Positions 53,039 to 62,637 of a DNA stretch of 64,000 nt are shown piece after piece. The stretch is from positions 5,828,001-5,892,000 of the forward strand of contig OZ247499.1 of NCBI GenBank assembly GCA_965233625.1. Reading direction: 5' to 3'. A model generated the notes under the pieces. It had not been told where the DNA came from. It made no database searches and saw only the letters and a program-made list of their open reading frames with translations. Within the stretch, counting starts at the first letter, position 1, and every line of letters starts with the position of its first letter. The position numbers were made by a program, and so were the translations under genes. Source of the DNA: G965233625 sp965233625 (GTDB lineage Bacteria; Planctomycetota; Planctomycetia; Pirellulales; Pirellulaceae).

Positions 53039-54787
53039 CTAATGATTCCAGCTGAATTCGGTGCTGTTAAGCAACACCCAGTACAGGTCTTCCAGCATGT
53101 CCTGCCGTGGTTTTCCTTTGACGCCCTTTAACCGCTTGGCGAAGTGGGCGGCTTCCGGGGCCGTGGGCCGGCGGGAAAGGACGACCAGATAGGCGGTTTC
53201 AACGGCAGTTTCGCCTGTCGGCGCCAGGACGGCGATGCGGGCGGAAGCGTTGGTGATTTCTGATTTGGTGCGTTCTTTCACCAGTTCACCATTCATCATC
53301 AGCAACCGCTGTGGAATGGTGCCGCCACGGTCTTCAAACTCATCTTCGCCGGTGTCGCCGTAACGCTTAACGAATTCACTCTCCTGCCCGTAACGCGTTA
53401 TCTGCGAGATAATGTGCGCGTTGGCGTCGATTGTACGCAGCGACGATGCCTGGATCAGGCCGCCCGCCATCTGTTCGGGCCGTAGACGTGTCAGCGGGAA
53501 CGAGGCCCACTTGCGTTCGTGCAGCGGTGTGATTTCGAACTTGGTGCTGCGGCTATCCAGCTGGAACACCTCCGTGGCGGCGATGACGCGGATCAGCCGG
53601 CGGATATTGAAGTCGTGCTCGATAAAGTCCGTAGCCAGCGTTTCCAGCGCCGGATCGTCAATATCGTCCAGCGGGATGTTGTCGATCGGGTCGTGCAGAG
53701 CGCGGCCAAACATCAACGCCCAGATACGGTTGACCATCGCGCGGGCGAAGGGGCGGTTGCGCGGATGGGTCACCCAGTTGGCCAGCCGCTGACGGCGCGT
53801 GCCTTCTTCTTCCAGCAGTTCCACGTTGAACGGTACGCCTGGCTCGACCGTTTCTTCTTCCTCTTCGTAGAGGAACTTGTAGTTGTAGGGCTGGTCCTTG
53901 GTGTCCTGAATGCCGCGGAGCGAGTTCTGCGTTTCTGAATAGAAGGCGGCCAGCCGGTGGAAGTCGCGTTGCGTGCCATCGCGGGTATCGCCGTCGCCAT
54001 CGGGGAAGATGGAAGGATCTTCGGTGCGGTTCTCATCATGGCACTGCAGGCAGTCAATGCGTGTGCCGAGAAACGCCCGTACGGTGCGGCCGGCCAGACG
54101 GATGTTGTCCGGCTGATTCTCGTTTGATTCCACCGAGGTGACGGTGACGAAGTTCACTTCCGGCGAATCGGTCCACAGACCGTCACCGCTGATCAACGCC
54201 CGTACAATTTCGTCATACGCCAGATCCTGCTGATTCAGCCGGTCACTCAGCCAGGTCACAAACCGGCGGCGCCGGTAAAGAATGAACGGCCCATTTTCGG
54301 TGCCGACATAAGTCCGCGCCAGACGCTCGGCGACGTAGTCGGAATAGCGGCGGTCTTCCAGAATGCGCGAGATGTACCACTCGATGCGGTCTTCCGGCTT
54401 CAGCCGCTTGGTGTTCTCAAACGCGCGGATTTCCTCCAGTGAGGGCACCGTTCCCATCAGACCCAGAGATAGCCGGCGGGCGATGGTCAGGTCGTCTGCG
54501 CGGTCTGTCGGCTGGATTTCATACTTCTTCCAGTAGTCGCGGAACTCTGCGTTGACCTTATCGACAACGCCTGCAAATTCCGGGCGGTTTTCGCGGCCAG
54601 GAACGAACGAAGCGGGCCGCTCGATGCGGTTGGCTGGCAGCACATTATATATAAGGGCGCCCGCTCCACAGAAGCAAAGTGCGACGAATAGCACATTCTT
54701 CAGCCACACCGGCGGATTGGCCATGGAGGACCTGCGGCCGGTTGTGCTTGTGGTGGAAGTGCCTGTTGCGGAAGAAGTTACGCTCAT
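53039..54787 (-). CDS. DUF1549/DUF1553 domain protein with CxxCH-like motif
   Basis: 582 aa. A transmembrane helix near residues 28-50 (VLFVALCFCGAGALIYNV), then the DUF1549 part (TIARRLSLGLMGTVPSLEEI, EDRRYSDYVAERLARTYVG) with IDCLQCHDE, a c-type-heme-like CxxCH, and the DUF1553 part (NWVTHPRNRPFARAMVNRIWALMFGR, LATDFIEHDFNIRRLIRVIAAT, LLNSTEFSWNH). This is the normal partner of DUF1501. The pair may act in polymer breakdown at the surface, but the reaction is unknown. Confidence 0.92.
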   Translation of the reverse strand: MSVTSSATGTSTTSTTGRRSSMANPPVWLKNVLFVALCFCGAGALIYNVLPANRIERPASFVPGRENRPEFAGVVDKVNAEFRDYWKKYEIQPTDRADDLTIARRLSLGLMGTVPSLEEIRAFENTKRLKPEDRIEWYISRILEDRRYSDYVAERLARTYVGTENGPFILYRRRRFVTWLSDRLNQQDLAYDEIVRALISGDGLWTDSPEVNFVTVTSVESNENQPDNIRLAGRTVRAFLGTRIDCLQCHDENRTEDPSIFPDGDGDTRDGTQRDFHRLAAFYSETQNSLRGIQDTKDQPYNYKFLYEEEEETVEPGVPFNVELLEEEGTRRQRLANWVTHPRNRPFARAMVNRIWALMFGRALHDPIDNIPLDDIDDPALETLATDFIEHDFNIRRLIRVIAATEVFQLDSRSTKFEITPLHERKWASFPLTRLRPEQMAGGLIQASSLRTIDANAHIISQITRYGQESEFVKRYGDTGEDEFEDRGGTIPQRLLMMNGELVKERTKSEITNASARIAVLAPTGETAVETAYLVVLSRRPTAPEAAHFAKRLKGVKGKPRQDMLEDLYWVLLNSTEFSWNH

Positions 54788-54998
54788 ACTAAACCTTTGC
54801 GTTCACTCTGCGATCGAAGGCATTGGAACTGCGTGGAACCTCTGTTCAGTGTAGGTTGTATCAGCAGTTACCTGCAACCAACGCCCCTGGTTTCAAATCG
54901 TCCGCACATACGATCGCTTTTCGCTTTTGGCAGCGGAATATTGGCGGCCCAGGCAAGATACGTGGAAAACAACTTGCGAAGAACCGTTGCCGCCGCGG

Positions 54999-55370
54999 TC
55001 ATACGTGCTGATCGACCAGCACAGGGTTGCCGTCGGGGTCGAGCAGCGTGAAGCTGGCCGGTCCTGCTCCTTCTTCATCGGCCTGCTGGACGAAGTTCAT
55101 GCCACTTTCGCGAAGCTGTTTCTGCAACTGCCTGATATCCGTGAATTCTTCCAGCGGTTGGGCGTTGCTGTCCCAGCCGGGATTGAACGTGAGGATGTTC
55201 TTTCCAAACATGCCCTGAAACAGCCCCAGCACACAGCCGCCATTCTTCAGAATCAGCCACCCCTGCGTGGCGTCGCCATGGAATTCTGCGAAGCCAAGTT
55301 TCTGATAGAACTCCAGCGAAGCTTGCAGATCTTTCACTGCAAGACTGACCGAAAAGGCGCCAAGTTGCAT
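54999..55370 (-). CDS. VOC (glyoxalase/bleomycin resistance) family protein
   Basis: 123-aa protein with the VOC fold pattern: FSVSLAVKDLQASLEFYQKLGF, GGCVLGLFQGM, ADEEGAGPASFTLLDPDGNPVLVDQ. Metal ligands are not clear, so it may be a binding protein or isomerase instead of glyoxalase. No close gene partner. Confidence 0.85.
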   Translation of the reverse strand: MQLGAFSVSLAVKDLQASLEFYQKLGFAEFHGDATQGWLILKNGGCVLGLFQGMFGKNILTFNPGWDSNAQPLEEFTDIRQLQKQLRESGMNFVQQADEEGAGPASFTLLDPDGNPVLVDQHV

Positions 55371-55424
55371 TGCTGGACTCCTGTAATGGTGTGATCGTTT
55401 GGCTTGATGGTGTTTCTCAAGCCG

Positions 55425-55814
55425 TTACGGCGTCGCGGATTCATCAGAGCGTTTAGCCCGTAGCTTCTCAACTCTTTCGACTTCTTTTGCTTTGGCTGCT
55501 TTATACAGTTGCTGGACTTCGGGACTTTGCGGGTCGAGCTCTACTTTACGCTGCACGGCGATCCACATCATTTCTTCCGCCCGCTCCGTTTCTCCCTGCT
55601 CTAGATAGAACCCTGCGGCGCGTTCTGCCGAGATCGCGCGGAAGTAAAAATTCTGCCGCACCGCCTTGGAGTAAATCTCCACGGCCAGCCGCTTCTCGCC
55701 CTTATCCCACAACACATCCGCCTGCTGTTCATCGGTCGGGGCGCCGCCACCGCAACAGAGCAGCCAGTTGGCAAGGAAGAAGAGGGCGACGGCAGTCAGC
55801 AGGATGCGGGACAT
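55425..55814 (-). CDS. Small TPR-like lipoprotein
   Basis: 129 aa. Signal sequence (MSRILLTAVALFFLANWLL) ending in a lipobox-like LLCCGG. The mature part has TPR-like helices (ADVLWDKGEKRLAVEIYSKAV, AISAERAAGFYLEQGETERAE). Probably anchored on the periplasmic side. 31 bp from the next minus-strand gene, which may share its transcript. Confidence 0.72.
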   Translation of the reverse strand: MSRILLTAVALFFLANWLLCCGGGAPTDEQQADVLWDKGEKRLAVEIYSKAVRQNFYFRAISAERAAGFYLEQGETERAEEMMWIAVQRKVELDPQSPEVQQLYKAAKAKEVERVEKLRAKRSDESATP

Positions 55815-55845
55815 GATGGAAGCAATGCAAAATCTGAAGGGCGCC

Positions 55846-56439
55846 CTAGTTGTTCAGAGCTTCGATGTCTTCGGGATATTCCGCCAGCACTTCGGGCTTT
55901 ACACCTGTAATCCACAGGTACTCAGGCGTGACTTTTTTGATCGTGAAAATCGGCCGTTGACTCAGCGCCATGTAGATTAGACCCGCGATCGCCAGCAGCA
56001 AAGATATTATCATCGGAATCATCATCACGCCCGCTACCCACTCCGGCACATTCACAGGTCCAAAAGCCATGAAGAGACACGAGATCAGGAAACCCAGCAT
56101 CGCAGCCGCAATAAACAACCAGCCCTTGGTCGTAACGCTTTTCCAGCTTTCGTACCATTCTTGTGACAATGGCAGGTGCAGTTTCTGCTCCCGCTGGTTT
56201 TGAGCCTGGATGACATAACTGGCACTGGCTATTCCGCCCGGACCTTTGAGCATGCCCAAGGTGAAAACGAAACCTTGCTGCATCGCCTTATCTGGCTCGG
56301 ACGAAATCTCGTGGTAGGCAACATCGTCGCGTTCGCCCGACTTAATGCACCGGGGGAGAAACTGCGCACCTTCGCGACGGACTTTCAGCAACGCACCGTC
56401 GCGATAAGCCCCGGTGCATGAATTCGTTTCAGCGCTCAT
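55846..56439 (-). CDS. Two-helix membrane protein, unknown
   Basis: 197 aa. Two close hydrophobic segments (about residues 108-130, WLFIAAAMLGFLISCLFMAFG, and 138-162, VMMIPMIISLLLAIAGLIYMA) separate a charged N-terminal part from a short C-terminal tail (FTIKKVTPEYLWITGVKPEVL). No family recognised. Adjacent to the small lipoprotein on the same strand. Confidence 0.65.
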   Translation of the reverse strand: MSAETNSCTGAYRDGALLKVRREGAQFLPRCIKSGERDDVAYHEISSEPDKAMQQGFVFTLGMLKGPGGIASASYVIQAQNQREQKLHLPLSQEWYESWKSVTTKGWLFIAAAMLGFLISCLFMAFGPVNVPEWVAGVMMIPMIISLLLAIAGLIYMALSQRPIFTIKKVTPEYLWITGVKPEVLAEYPEDIEALNN

Positions 56440-56555
56440 TCTATTGCCCGTGATGAGATGTATGCAGCGACACGATGTAAGGGCGTCGTGCCGCTAGATA
56501 AGTGAAGGCCGCTACCTTTATGTTCTAGCGAAAAGTTGGCCTTCCTATCATACAC

Positions 56556-57842
56556 CTAAATCAACGCGTCCACCGGCTGACCGTCTTCCACCAGATAAAC
56601 TGGGCGGCCGGCGTTGTTGACGAACTGGACGCGGTGGTTGATGCCGTACATCTTGAGGATGGTGGCCATCAGATCCTGCGGCGTCACGGGGTTGCTAGCC
56701 GGGACTTCGATCTTGCGGGAGGATTCGCCCACGACCTGGCCCATCTTTAAACCGCCGCCGGCCAGTGCCAGCGTGCAGAGCCGGCCCCAGTGATCGCGGC
56801 CGCCTTTGCTGTTGACCTTGGGTGTGCGGCCGAACTCGCCGGTGATGACCAGCAGCGTATCATCCAGCATGCCGCGCTGCGTGAGATCTTCGACCAGCGC
56901 GGACACGCCTTGATCCATCTGCGAAGCGCGCGACTTCAGCCCCTTCACAATACCGCCGTGCATGTCCCAGCCGCCGTAATTCAGCGTGACGAACCGGCAG
57001 CCGCTTTCCACCAGGCGGCGTGCTTTCAGCAGATTCTCGCCCAGGCCTTTGCCGTAGGTTGCCCGCGTCTTCTTGTCTTCTTTGCTAAGGTCAAACGCGT
57101 CCTGCGAGCTGCCGAGGATAAGATCGAAGGCCTGCTGTTCAAAGCCGTCCATGCCTTCCATCATGCCGCTGCGGTCGGCCTGCCGCTTCATTTTGTCGAT
57201 ACCTGCCAGCAGATTGCGGCGGTTCTCGATGCGGTCTTCCGGCAACGCCAGCTTCATGTTTTTGCTGGCCTGGCTGCCTGGATCAAACGGGCTGTACGCG
57301 GTGCCCAGCCAGCCGGGACCGTCGCCATTGATGCGGCCCATGCGGATGTACGAACTCATGCCCGTTTCCAGATTGCTGGTGCCAACGGAGCGGGCGATGA
57401 CTGAACCGATGGAGGGCTTCATATTGTCGCGGTCGTTGTAGCCCGTCATCACCCATCGCGTGGCGGTGCCATGGCTGCTGTTGCCGTGGGCGAACGAACG
57501 GACGAAGGCCATGCGGTCGGCCACTGACGCGATCTTCGGGAAGGTGCCGCCGATGGTGACGCCAGGCATGGGCGTTGCGCATTCGCCCGTGATGCTGCGG
57601 TACTCCGACGGCGCCGTCATCTTGGGGTCGAAGGTTTCGACATGCGTGGGACCACCCGATAACCAGAGCCAGATGACGGACTTCTGCTTGATGCTTTTGC
57701 CGGCTTCGCGCGCTGCCGCCTCGGACCGTAGTAGGTTAGGCAGCGTGAGGGCGGTAGCGCCGATGGCGCCGACCTTCAGAAAGTCGCGCCGGGTGGCGCC
57801 TTCACAATTTCGCGATCCCTGGTTCGAAAGTACGGTAAACAT
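56556..57842 (-). CDS. DUF1501 domain protein (second)
   Basis: 428 aa. Tat-type N-terminus (TRRDFLKVGAIGATALTLPN), then SVIWLWLSGGPTHVETFDPK, FVRSFAHGNSSHGTATRWVMTG, LVITGEFGRTPKVN, GRDHWGRLCTLALAGGG, QDLMATILKMYGI. Same family as the gene at 51529 but from a different branch and without a DUF1549/1553 gene beside it. Preceded by a ~300-bp divergent region. Confidence 0.92.
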   Translation of the reverse strand: MFTVLSNQGSRNCEGATRRDFLKVGAIGATALTLPNLLRSEAAAREAGKSIKQKSVIWLWLSGGPTHVETFDPKMTAPSEYRSITGECATPMPGVTIGGTFPKIASVADRMAFVRSFAHGNSSHGTATRWVMTGYNDRDNMKPSIGSVIARSVGTSNLETGMSSYIRMGRINGDGPGWLGTAYSPFDPGSQASKNMKLALPEDRIENRRNLLAGIDKMKRQADRSGMMEGMDGFEQQAFDLILGSSQDAFDLSKEDKKTRATYGKGLGENLLKARRLVESGCRFVTLNYGGWDMHGGIVKGLKSRASQMDQGVSALVEDLTQRGMLDDTLLVITGEFGRTPKVNSKGGRDHWGRLCTLALAGGGLKMGQVVGESSRKIEVPASNPVTPQDLMATILKMYGINHRVQFVNNAGRPVYLVEDGQPVDALI

Positions 57843-58137
57843 GGCGCGGTCCCTCTTTCGTCATAACAGTAAGTGCAGCGGCACACCTGGAATACTGCGG
57901 CCCATAACGCATCGGCCAACTTCGATGCAAATTTTATCGACTGTTCCAGGGCGTTGCAATCAAATCATTCGTGTTTGTGAAGAAGTTGGGCTCATTAAAG
58001 CCCTGCAATGGGGCGTCAATCCTCCTTCATATTGCCAGACCCGCCTAATCTTCCAGCCTTCAGGCTTCGTACTGGCAATCCACCGTGGAACCGGCTAGGT
58101 TGAAAACTTCCCACAACCCACTATCAGGATTGCCGGT

Positions 58138-58803
58138 ATGCAACGGATTCAAACCACCAGAAACTTCTACGTTCTGCCACTATTGGCAATTTGCTTACTG
58201 ATACTATCACCAGGGCTTACTGGCCCCCGGCTGCTTGCCCAGGAAGAAGAGCCTGTCGCAGAAAAAGCCACGGACGCTGTCGCTGATGCCGCGGAGACCA
58301 CCACGGAGGCCGTCGCAGACGCTGCTGAAACCACCAAGGAAGCTGTGGCCGACGCCGCCGAAACGATTGAAGGGAAGGTCGAAGATATCGCGGCCAAAGT
58401 GGACGAAAGCGAAAAGGCCAAGGCCGTGTCCGCCGGTATTCTGACGCCGATTTACACACTGGCTGAAGCGGTTTCGTTTTCGGGCATGTACTGGGTTGCC
58501 TTCGCCGTGATGGCGACGGGCGTGGTGAGTTTCGCGCTGCAGTTAACGCTCGGTAAGCTGGCCGTGCTGGCGCGGATGAGCTTCAGCCTGACCGAGATTC
58601 TCTCGGACGCGTTGGGGCTGGTGATCAGTCTTGCCGGTCTTGTGCTGACCACGCAGGCGGCGACGGAGAATTCCAGCTTCCCCGAAAGCCCCGCCGCGGT
58701 GCTTTCCGCCAGCGTTGTCGGACTGATCGCCGGCGCCATTTTCTACTGGTTCGGCCAGCGGCAGGAACTGGAAGCGGCCAAGGGACGGCAGCGGAAGAAA
58801 TAA
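58138..58803 (+). CDS. Membrane protein with Ala/Glu/Thr repeats
   Basis: 221 aa. Signal peptide or first helix (YVLPLLAICLLILSPGL), then degenerate AETTKEAVADAAE-type repeats (residues ~45-90) likely to form a helix or coiled coil, then about three helices (YWVAFAVMATGVVSFALQLT, ALGLVISLAGLVLTTQ, SVVGLIAGAIFYWFG). AGGA precedes the ATG. Function unknown. Confidence 0.72.
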   Translation: MQRIQTTRNFYVLPLLAICLLILSPGLTGPRLLAQEEEPVAEKATDAVADAAETTTEAVADAAETTKEAVADAAETIEGKVEDIAAKVDESEKAKAVSAGILTPIYTLAEAVSFSGMYWVAFAVMATGVVSFALQLTLGKLAVLARMSFSLTEILSDALGLVISLAGLVLTTQAATENSSFPESPAAVLSASVVGLIAGAIFYWFGQRQELEAAKGRQRKK

Positions 58804-58877
58804 CCGGCGCCGGGCGGTGCGGCTGACTATTACTATGTGTTTTCCCGTTGCGATGTCGTACGGGCTTGAGGCGATGC

Positions 58878-59843
58878 ATGACGAACTATGCCGTAACGCG
58901 GGCCGATGTAGAGGCGGCCGCTGAACGCATTTCCGGCATGGCGCATCTGACGCCGGTTGTGACCTGCGCGACGCTGGATGAAATGACGGGCCGGCGTCTC
59001 TTCTTCAAATGCGAACAGTTCCAGAAGGTCGGCGCCTTCAAATTCCGCGGCGCATGCAACGCCGTTTCGCAACTCTCCGCAGAGGAACTCTCCCGCGGCG
59101 TTGTGACACATAGCAGCGGCAACCACGCGCAGGCGCTCGCGCTTGCTGCAAAGACAAATAACGCGCCGGCGCATATCGTGATGCCCACCACGGCGCCGCA
59201 GGTCAAACGTGCTGCGGTGGCAGGTTATGGGGCGAACATCGTTGATTGCGAGCCGAATATCGATGCACGCGAAACCACCGCGGCCGCCGTGCAGCAGCAG
59301 ACCGGCGCCGTGTTTATTCACCCGTTTAACCATCCGCACATCATTGCCGGCCAGGGCACCGTGGCGCTGGAACTTGTCGAGCAAGCGGCGGAACACCTGG
59401 GCGAAGCGCCGCTCGACGCCATTATTGCGCCGGTCGGCGGCGGCGGGCTCATCAGCGGCATCTGCGCCGCGGTGCACCCGCAGGTGCGCGTTTTCGCCGC
59501 CGAGCCAGAATTGGCGGGCGATGCATTTCAAAGCAAATCAACCGGCCGCCTGCACGCCGCCCTGCCACCCGCCAGCATTGCCGACGGACTGTTAACGGGG
59601 CTGGCGGATTTAACCTGGCCCTATGTCCGCGATCAAGTAGAACAGGTGATTACGGTTTCTGAGCAGCAGATTATCGACGCGATGCGTCTGCTCTGGGAAC
59701 GCGCGAAGCTGCTCATCGAACCCAGCGCCGCCACGGTGCTCGCCGCCGTGCTGAGTGGGAAGATGCCGCCGGACGTGCAACGCATTGGCCTCGTGCTTAC
59801 GGGTGGCAATGTTGATCTGGCGCGACTGCCCTTTTCAACGTGA
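58878..59843 (+). CDS. PLP-dependent threonine dehydratase / serine racemase-like enzyme
   Basis: 321 aa. Fold-type II PLP enzyme: Schiff-base Lys55 in VGAFKFRGACNA, SSGNHAQALAL, IAPVGGGGLISG phosphate loop, and LLIEPSAATVLAAVL near the end. Length and lack of a C-terminal regulatory ACT domain fit catabolic threonine dehydratase or serine racemase; the two cannot be separated by eye. The start at 58878 begins MTNYAVTRADVEAA. Confidence 0.9.
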   Translation: MTNYAVTRADVEAAAERISGMAHLTPVVTCATLDEMTGRRLFFKCEQFQKVGAFKFRGACNAVSQLSAEELSRGVVTHSSGNHAQALALAAKTNNAPAHIVMPTTAPQVKRAAVAGYGANIVDCEPNIDARETTAAAVQQQTGAVFIHPFNHPHIIAGQGTVALELVEQAAEHLGEAPLDAIIAPVGGGGLISGICAAVHPQVRVFAAEPELAGDAFQSKSTGRLHAALPPASIADGLLTGLADLTWPYVRDQVEQVITVSEQQIIDAMRLLWERAKLLIEPSAATVLAAVLSGKMPPDVQRIGLVLTGGNVDLARLPFST

Positions 59844-60075
59844 CGGCTGCCAGCAGTGCCAGCAGCTGCGGGGATATTGATGTGGCGGTATCTGTTGCAG
59901 GCAGTATACTCCCGGAAATCCTCACGATCCTTACGGCTTCGCGCCGATAACTTTTGATGATGTGGCAACGCAAACGCCTTGTGCATCCGTCTGCGGCACG
60001 AAGCCCAGACGTACCCGTCTCCCCAAGACAAATTTAATTCGCACGAACCATCTTCGCACGAACAAGGATGTTCCT

Positions 60076-61557
60076 ATGCTGGTCATCATTAGCGACCTCC
60101 ACCTCAACGACGGCACCAGCGGTGCGACCATCCACCCGGGCGCCTCGCATATTTTCGCTGAGCGTCTTCGCGATATGGCCCACCGCGCTTCGTGGCGTGC
60201 TGACGGCCGTTACCGCCCCATCGAGCGTATTGATCTGGTGCTGCTGGGCGATGTGTTCGACATCATCCGCAGCAACCACTGGCTGAACAAACAGGTCCGC
60301 CCCTGGAACGATCCGCAGGACGCCAAGACGCTGGAATGCGTGAACGCCATCGTGGACGATATCCTCTGGCAGAACAGCGAGACGCTGCAGGTCTTCCGTT
60401 CGCTGGCTGCTGAAGGCACCATTCACACACCGCCCGCCACGCAGAACGGCGAACCCGCTTACGGCGCCGGCGCCCAGGCCATTCCTGTGCGGACGCACTA
60501 TATGGTGGGCAACCATGACTGGCACCTGCACCTGCGAGGCAGCAACTACGACATGCTGCGGCAGAAAGTCGCCCATCACATGGGTCTGGCCAATCTGCAG
60601 AACGCACCGTTCCCGCACGATCCGTTTGAATCAGATGAACTGCTCGACGCTCTGCGGCGTCATCGCGTGTTCGCCCGTCACGGCGACATCTACGATCCGA
60701 TCAACTTCACCGAAGATCGCGACGCCAGCAGCCTGGGCGACGCCATCACCATCGACCTGGTCAGCCGCTTCATCAACGAGATCGAACAGACCATGAGCGA
60801 AGACCTGCCGCCTGCTGTGCTGGCCGGTCTGAAAGAACTGGAAAACGTCCGCCCGCTGCTGTTGCTGCCCGTGTGGCTCGACGGCCTGCTCGTACGTTGC
60901 TGCCCGGTTCCGTCGGTCCGCAAACAGGTGAAGAAAGTATGGGACCGTCTGGCTGATGAATTCCTGCAGCTGGAAATGGTGCGGGACCGCGATCACTGGT
61001 CGCCGTTTGATATGGTCGACGGCCTGGAACGCGCTTTGAAATTCAGCAAACGTCTGTCCATCGGCTGGGCCGGTAAGATCTCGGCCTGGATGCGTTCTCT
61101 ACGTGGGACCACCGGCGATTCGTACTACGAACACGCATTGTCCGAGCAGGACTTCCGCAACCGCCGCGCTCGCAACATCGTGTACGGCCACACACACTAT
61201 TCGGAAAACCTGCCACTGGATGCAAGCTACGCCGACGGCTTCGTGCTGAATCAGATGTACTTCAACGCAGGCACCTGGAAACGCGTGTACCGTCCGGCCA
61301 TGTTTGGCCCTAGCGAGCATGAATTCATTCCATCGGAAACGATGACTTACCTGTCGTTCTTCCAAGGCGATGAACGCGGCGGCCGCCCATTTGAACAGTG
61401 GTCAGGCAGCCTCGGCGTGAGCGCCGTAACGCCGGCACAACGTGCTGCGAATATCCCACAGCCGGCTGCTTCACAGGTGATGCAACGCCCATCGGCGCCT
61501 ATCGCCCGGCCGCACTTCAACCCCGCAGCCGCGCAGCAGCGTAACGCCACGTCCTGA
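60076..61557 (+). CDS. Calcineurin-like metallophosphoesterase
   Basis: 493 aa. Metal-binding motifs in order: SDLHLNDG (Asp7, His9), LLGDVFDII, VGNHDWHLH and VYGHTHYSENL. Larger than simple family members because of a ~250-residue insertion between the GNHD and GHTH parts, and with a Pro/Gln-rich C-terminal tail. It likely cleaves phosphoesters using two metals; substrate unknown. AAGGA stands eight bases before the ATG at 60076. A terminator follows at 61607. Confidence 0.88.
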   Translation: MLVIISDLHLNDGTSGATIHPGASHIFAERLRDMAHRASWRADGRYRPIERIDLVLLGDVFDIIRSNHWLNKQVRPWNDPQDAKTLECVNAIVDDILWQNSETLQVFRSLAAEGTIHTPPATQNGEPAYGAGAQAIPVRTHYMVGNHDWHLHLRGSNYDMLRQKVAHHMGLANLQNAPFPHDPFESDELLDALRRHRVFARHGDIYDPINFTEDRDASSLGDAITIDLVSRFINEIEQTMSEDLPPAVLAGLKELENVRPLLLLPVWLDGLLVRCCPVPSVRKQVKKVWDRLADEFLQLEMVRDRDHWSPFDMVDGLERALKFSKRLSIGWAGKISAWMRSLRGTTGDSYYEHALSEQDFRNRRARNIVYGHTHYSENLPLDASYADGFVLNQMYFNAGTWKRVYRPAMFGPSEHEFIPSETMTYLSFFQGDERGGRPFEQWSGSLGVSAVTPAQRAANIPQPAASQVMQRPSAPIARPHFNPAAAQQRNATS

Positions 61558-61606
61558 GAAATCGCAGGCGGGTAGTTTACCTGCACGACAGAACGAACAA
61601 CGTACA

Positions 61607-61641
61607 ACAGCCCGTGGCCTGACACCGCGGGCTGTTTTTTT
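61607..61641 (+). terminator. Rho-independent terminator
   Basis: An 8-bp stem (61607-61614 with 61628-61635, extendable by three more pairs) followed by a run of T to 61641, 50 bp beyond the metallophosphoesterase stop. The GNAT start codon is only four bases further, so that gene would need a promoter inside or use read-through. Confidence 0.85.
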
Positions 61642-61644
61642 CTA

Positions 61645-62568
61645 ATGACGAATGAACCTCTCCATATCGAAACCGCCACCCGCGAAGACTGGTCCGCGGC
61701 GTTGCAGCTGCTGTTCGCTCCCTTCGGGGAACACGCCTGCAAAGCCATGTGTGTCGATGCGCTTACCCGGCTGGCAACCACCGGCGGAATGGAGGGGCTA
61801 TTCGTAACGCGTAACGCGGCCAACAAGCTGACCGGCGTGGTGCTGGCGTACGAGGCGCCGGGCAGAATTGGCACGTTGCATCCGCCACAAGTTACTGAAG
61901 ACGCGTGCGAAGGAACCGCCAGCGCGCTGCTGCTGCACGCCTGCGAAAACATCGCCCGGCTGAACGTCCCGGTGCTGCAAGCGGTGGTGCCCAGCGAACA
62001 CGCGGCCGACACGCTGCTGTTGCAGGAGACGGGCTTCGCACGCATCGCGCGGCTGCTGTTGATGGTGGCGCCGGCGGGCAGTTTTCCCGCGTCGCGGCCG
62101 CAGCTTCCGTTTGAGTTGCTGCCTTATTCGCCCGATCTGCACCGGCGGTTTGAACAGGCAGTCGACGCCAGCTACGAGGGTTCGCAGGATTGCCCCGCTG
62201 TGGACGGCGCGCGGCAGACGGCGGATGTGCTGGATGGCTACCGGGCGTCGGGCGTGTTCCGCAATGACTGGTGGTTGCTGATCCGCCACGGGCAGCGCGA
62301 CGCCGGTGTGCTGCTGATCTCCGATTTCCCGCAGCATCAGAACGCTGAGCTGGCTTACATGGGCCTGGCGCCGGCGTACCGCGGCAACGGTTTCGGTCTG
62401 CTGCTTACGCGTTACGCCCTCTGGCTTGCCGGGCGAGAGGGCCGGCAGCAGATGGTGCTGGCCGTGGATGAAAAGAACCAGCCGGCGCTCGATCTGTACA
62501 CCGCTGCGGGTTTCTCCGTGTGGTCGGACCGCGAAGTCTACATCAAAACGCACGAAGCGTCGGCATAG
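61645..62568 (+). CDS. Double GNAT-domain acetyltransferase
   Basis: 307 aa with two GNAT folds: an N-terminal one that is weak (HIETATREDWSAALQLLFAPF, GVVLAYEAPG) and a C-terminal one that is complete (ELAYMGLAPAYRGNGFGLLL with acetyl-CoA loop, then MVLAVDEKNQPALDLYTAAGF). Such two-fold proteins include mycothiol synthase-like enzymes, but the substrate here is unknown. ATG at 61645 lies directly after a terminator T run and has no ribosome site; a start a few codons later cannot be excluded. Confidence 0.83.
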   Translation: MTNEPLHIETATREDWSAALQLLFAPFGEHACKAMCVDALTRLATTGGMEGLFVTRNAANKLTGVVLAYEAPGRIGTLHPPQVTEDACEGTASALLLHACENIARLNVPVLQAVVPSEHAADTLLLQETGFARIARLLLMVAPAGSFPASRPQLPFELLPYSPDLHRRFEQAVDASYEGSQDCPAVDGARQTADVLDGYRASGVFRNDWWLLIRHGQRDAGVLLISDFPQHQNAELAYMGLAPAYRGNGFGLLLTRYALWLAGREGRQQMVLAVDEKNQPALDLYTAAGFSVWSDREVYIKTHEASA

Positions 62569-62637
62569 TCGTTCCCAGCAGATCGATGCTAGCATGGATG
62601 CATTAAATGCACCGTCGTAGCAATCCGCAGGTTCGTC

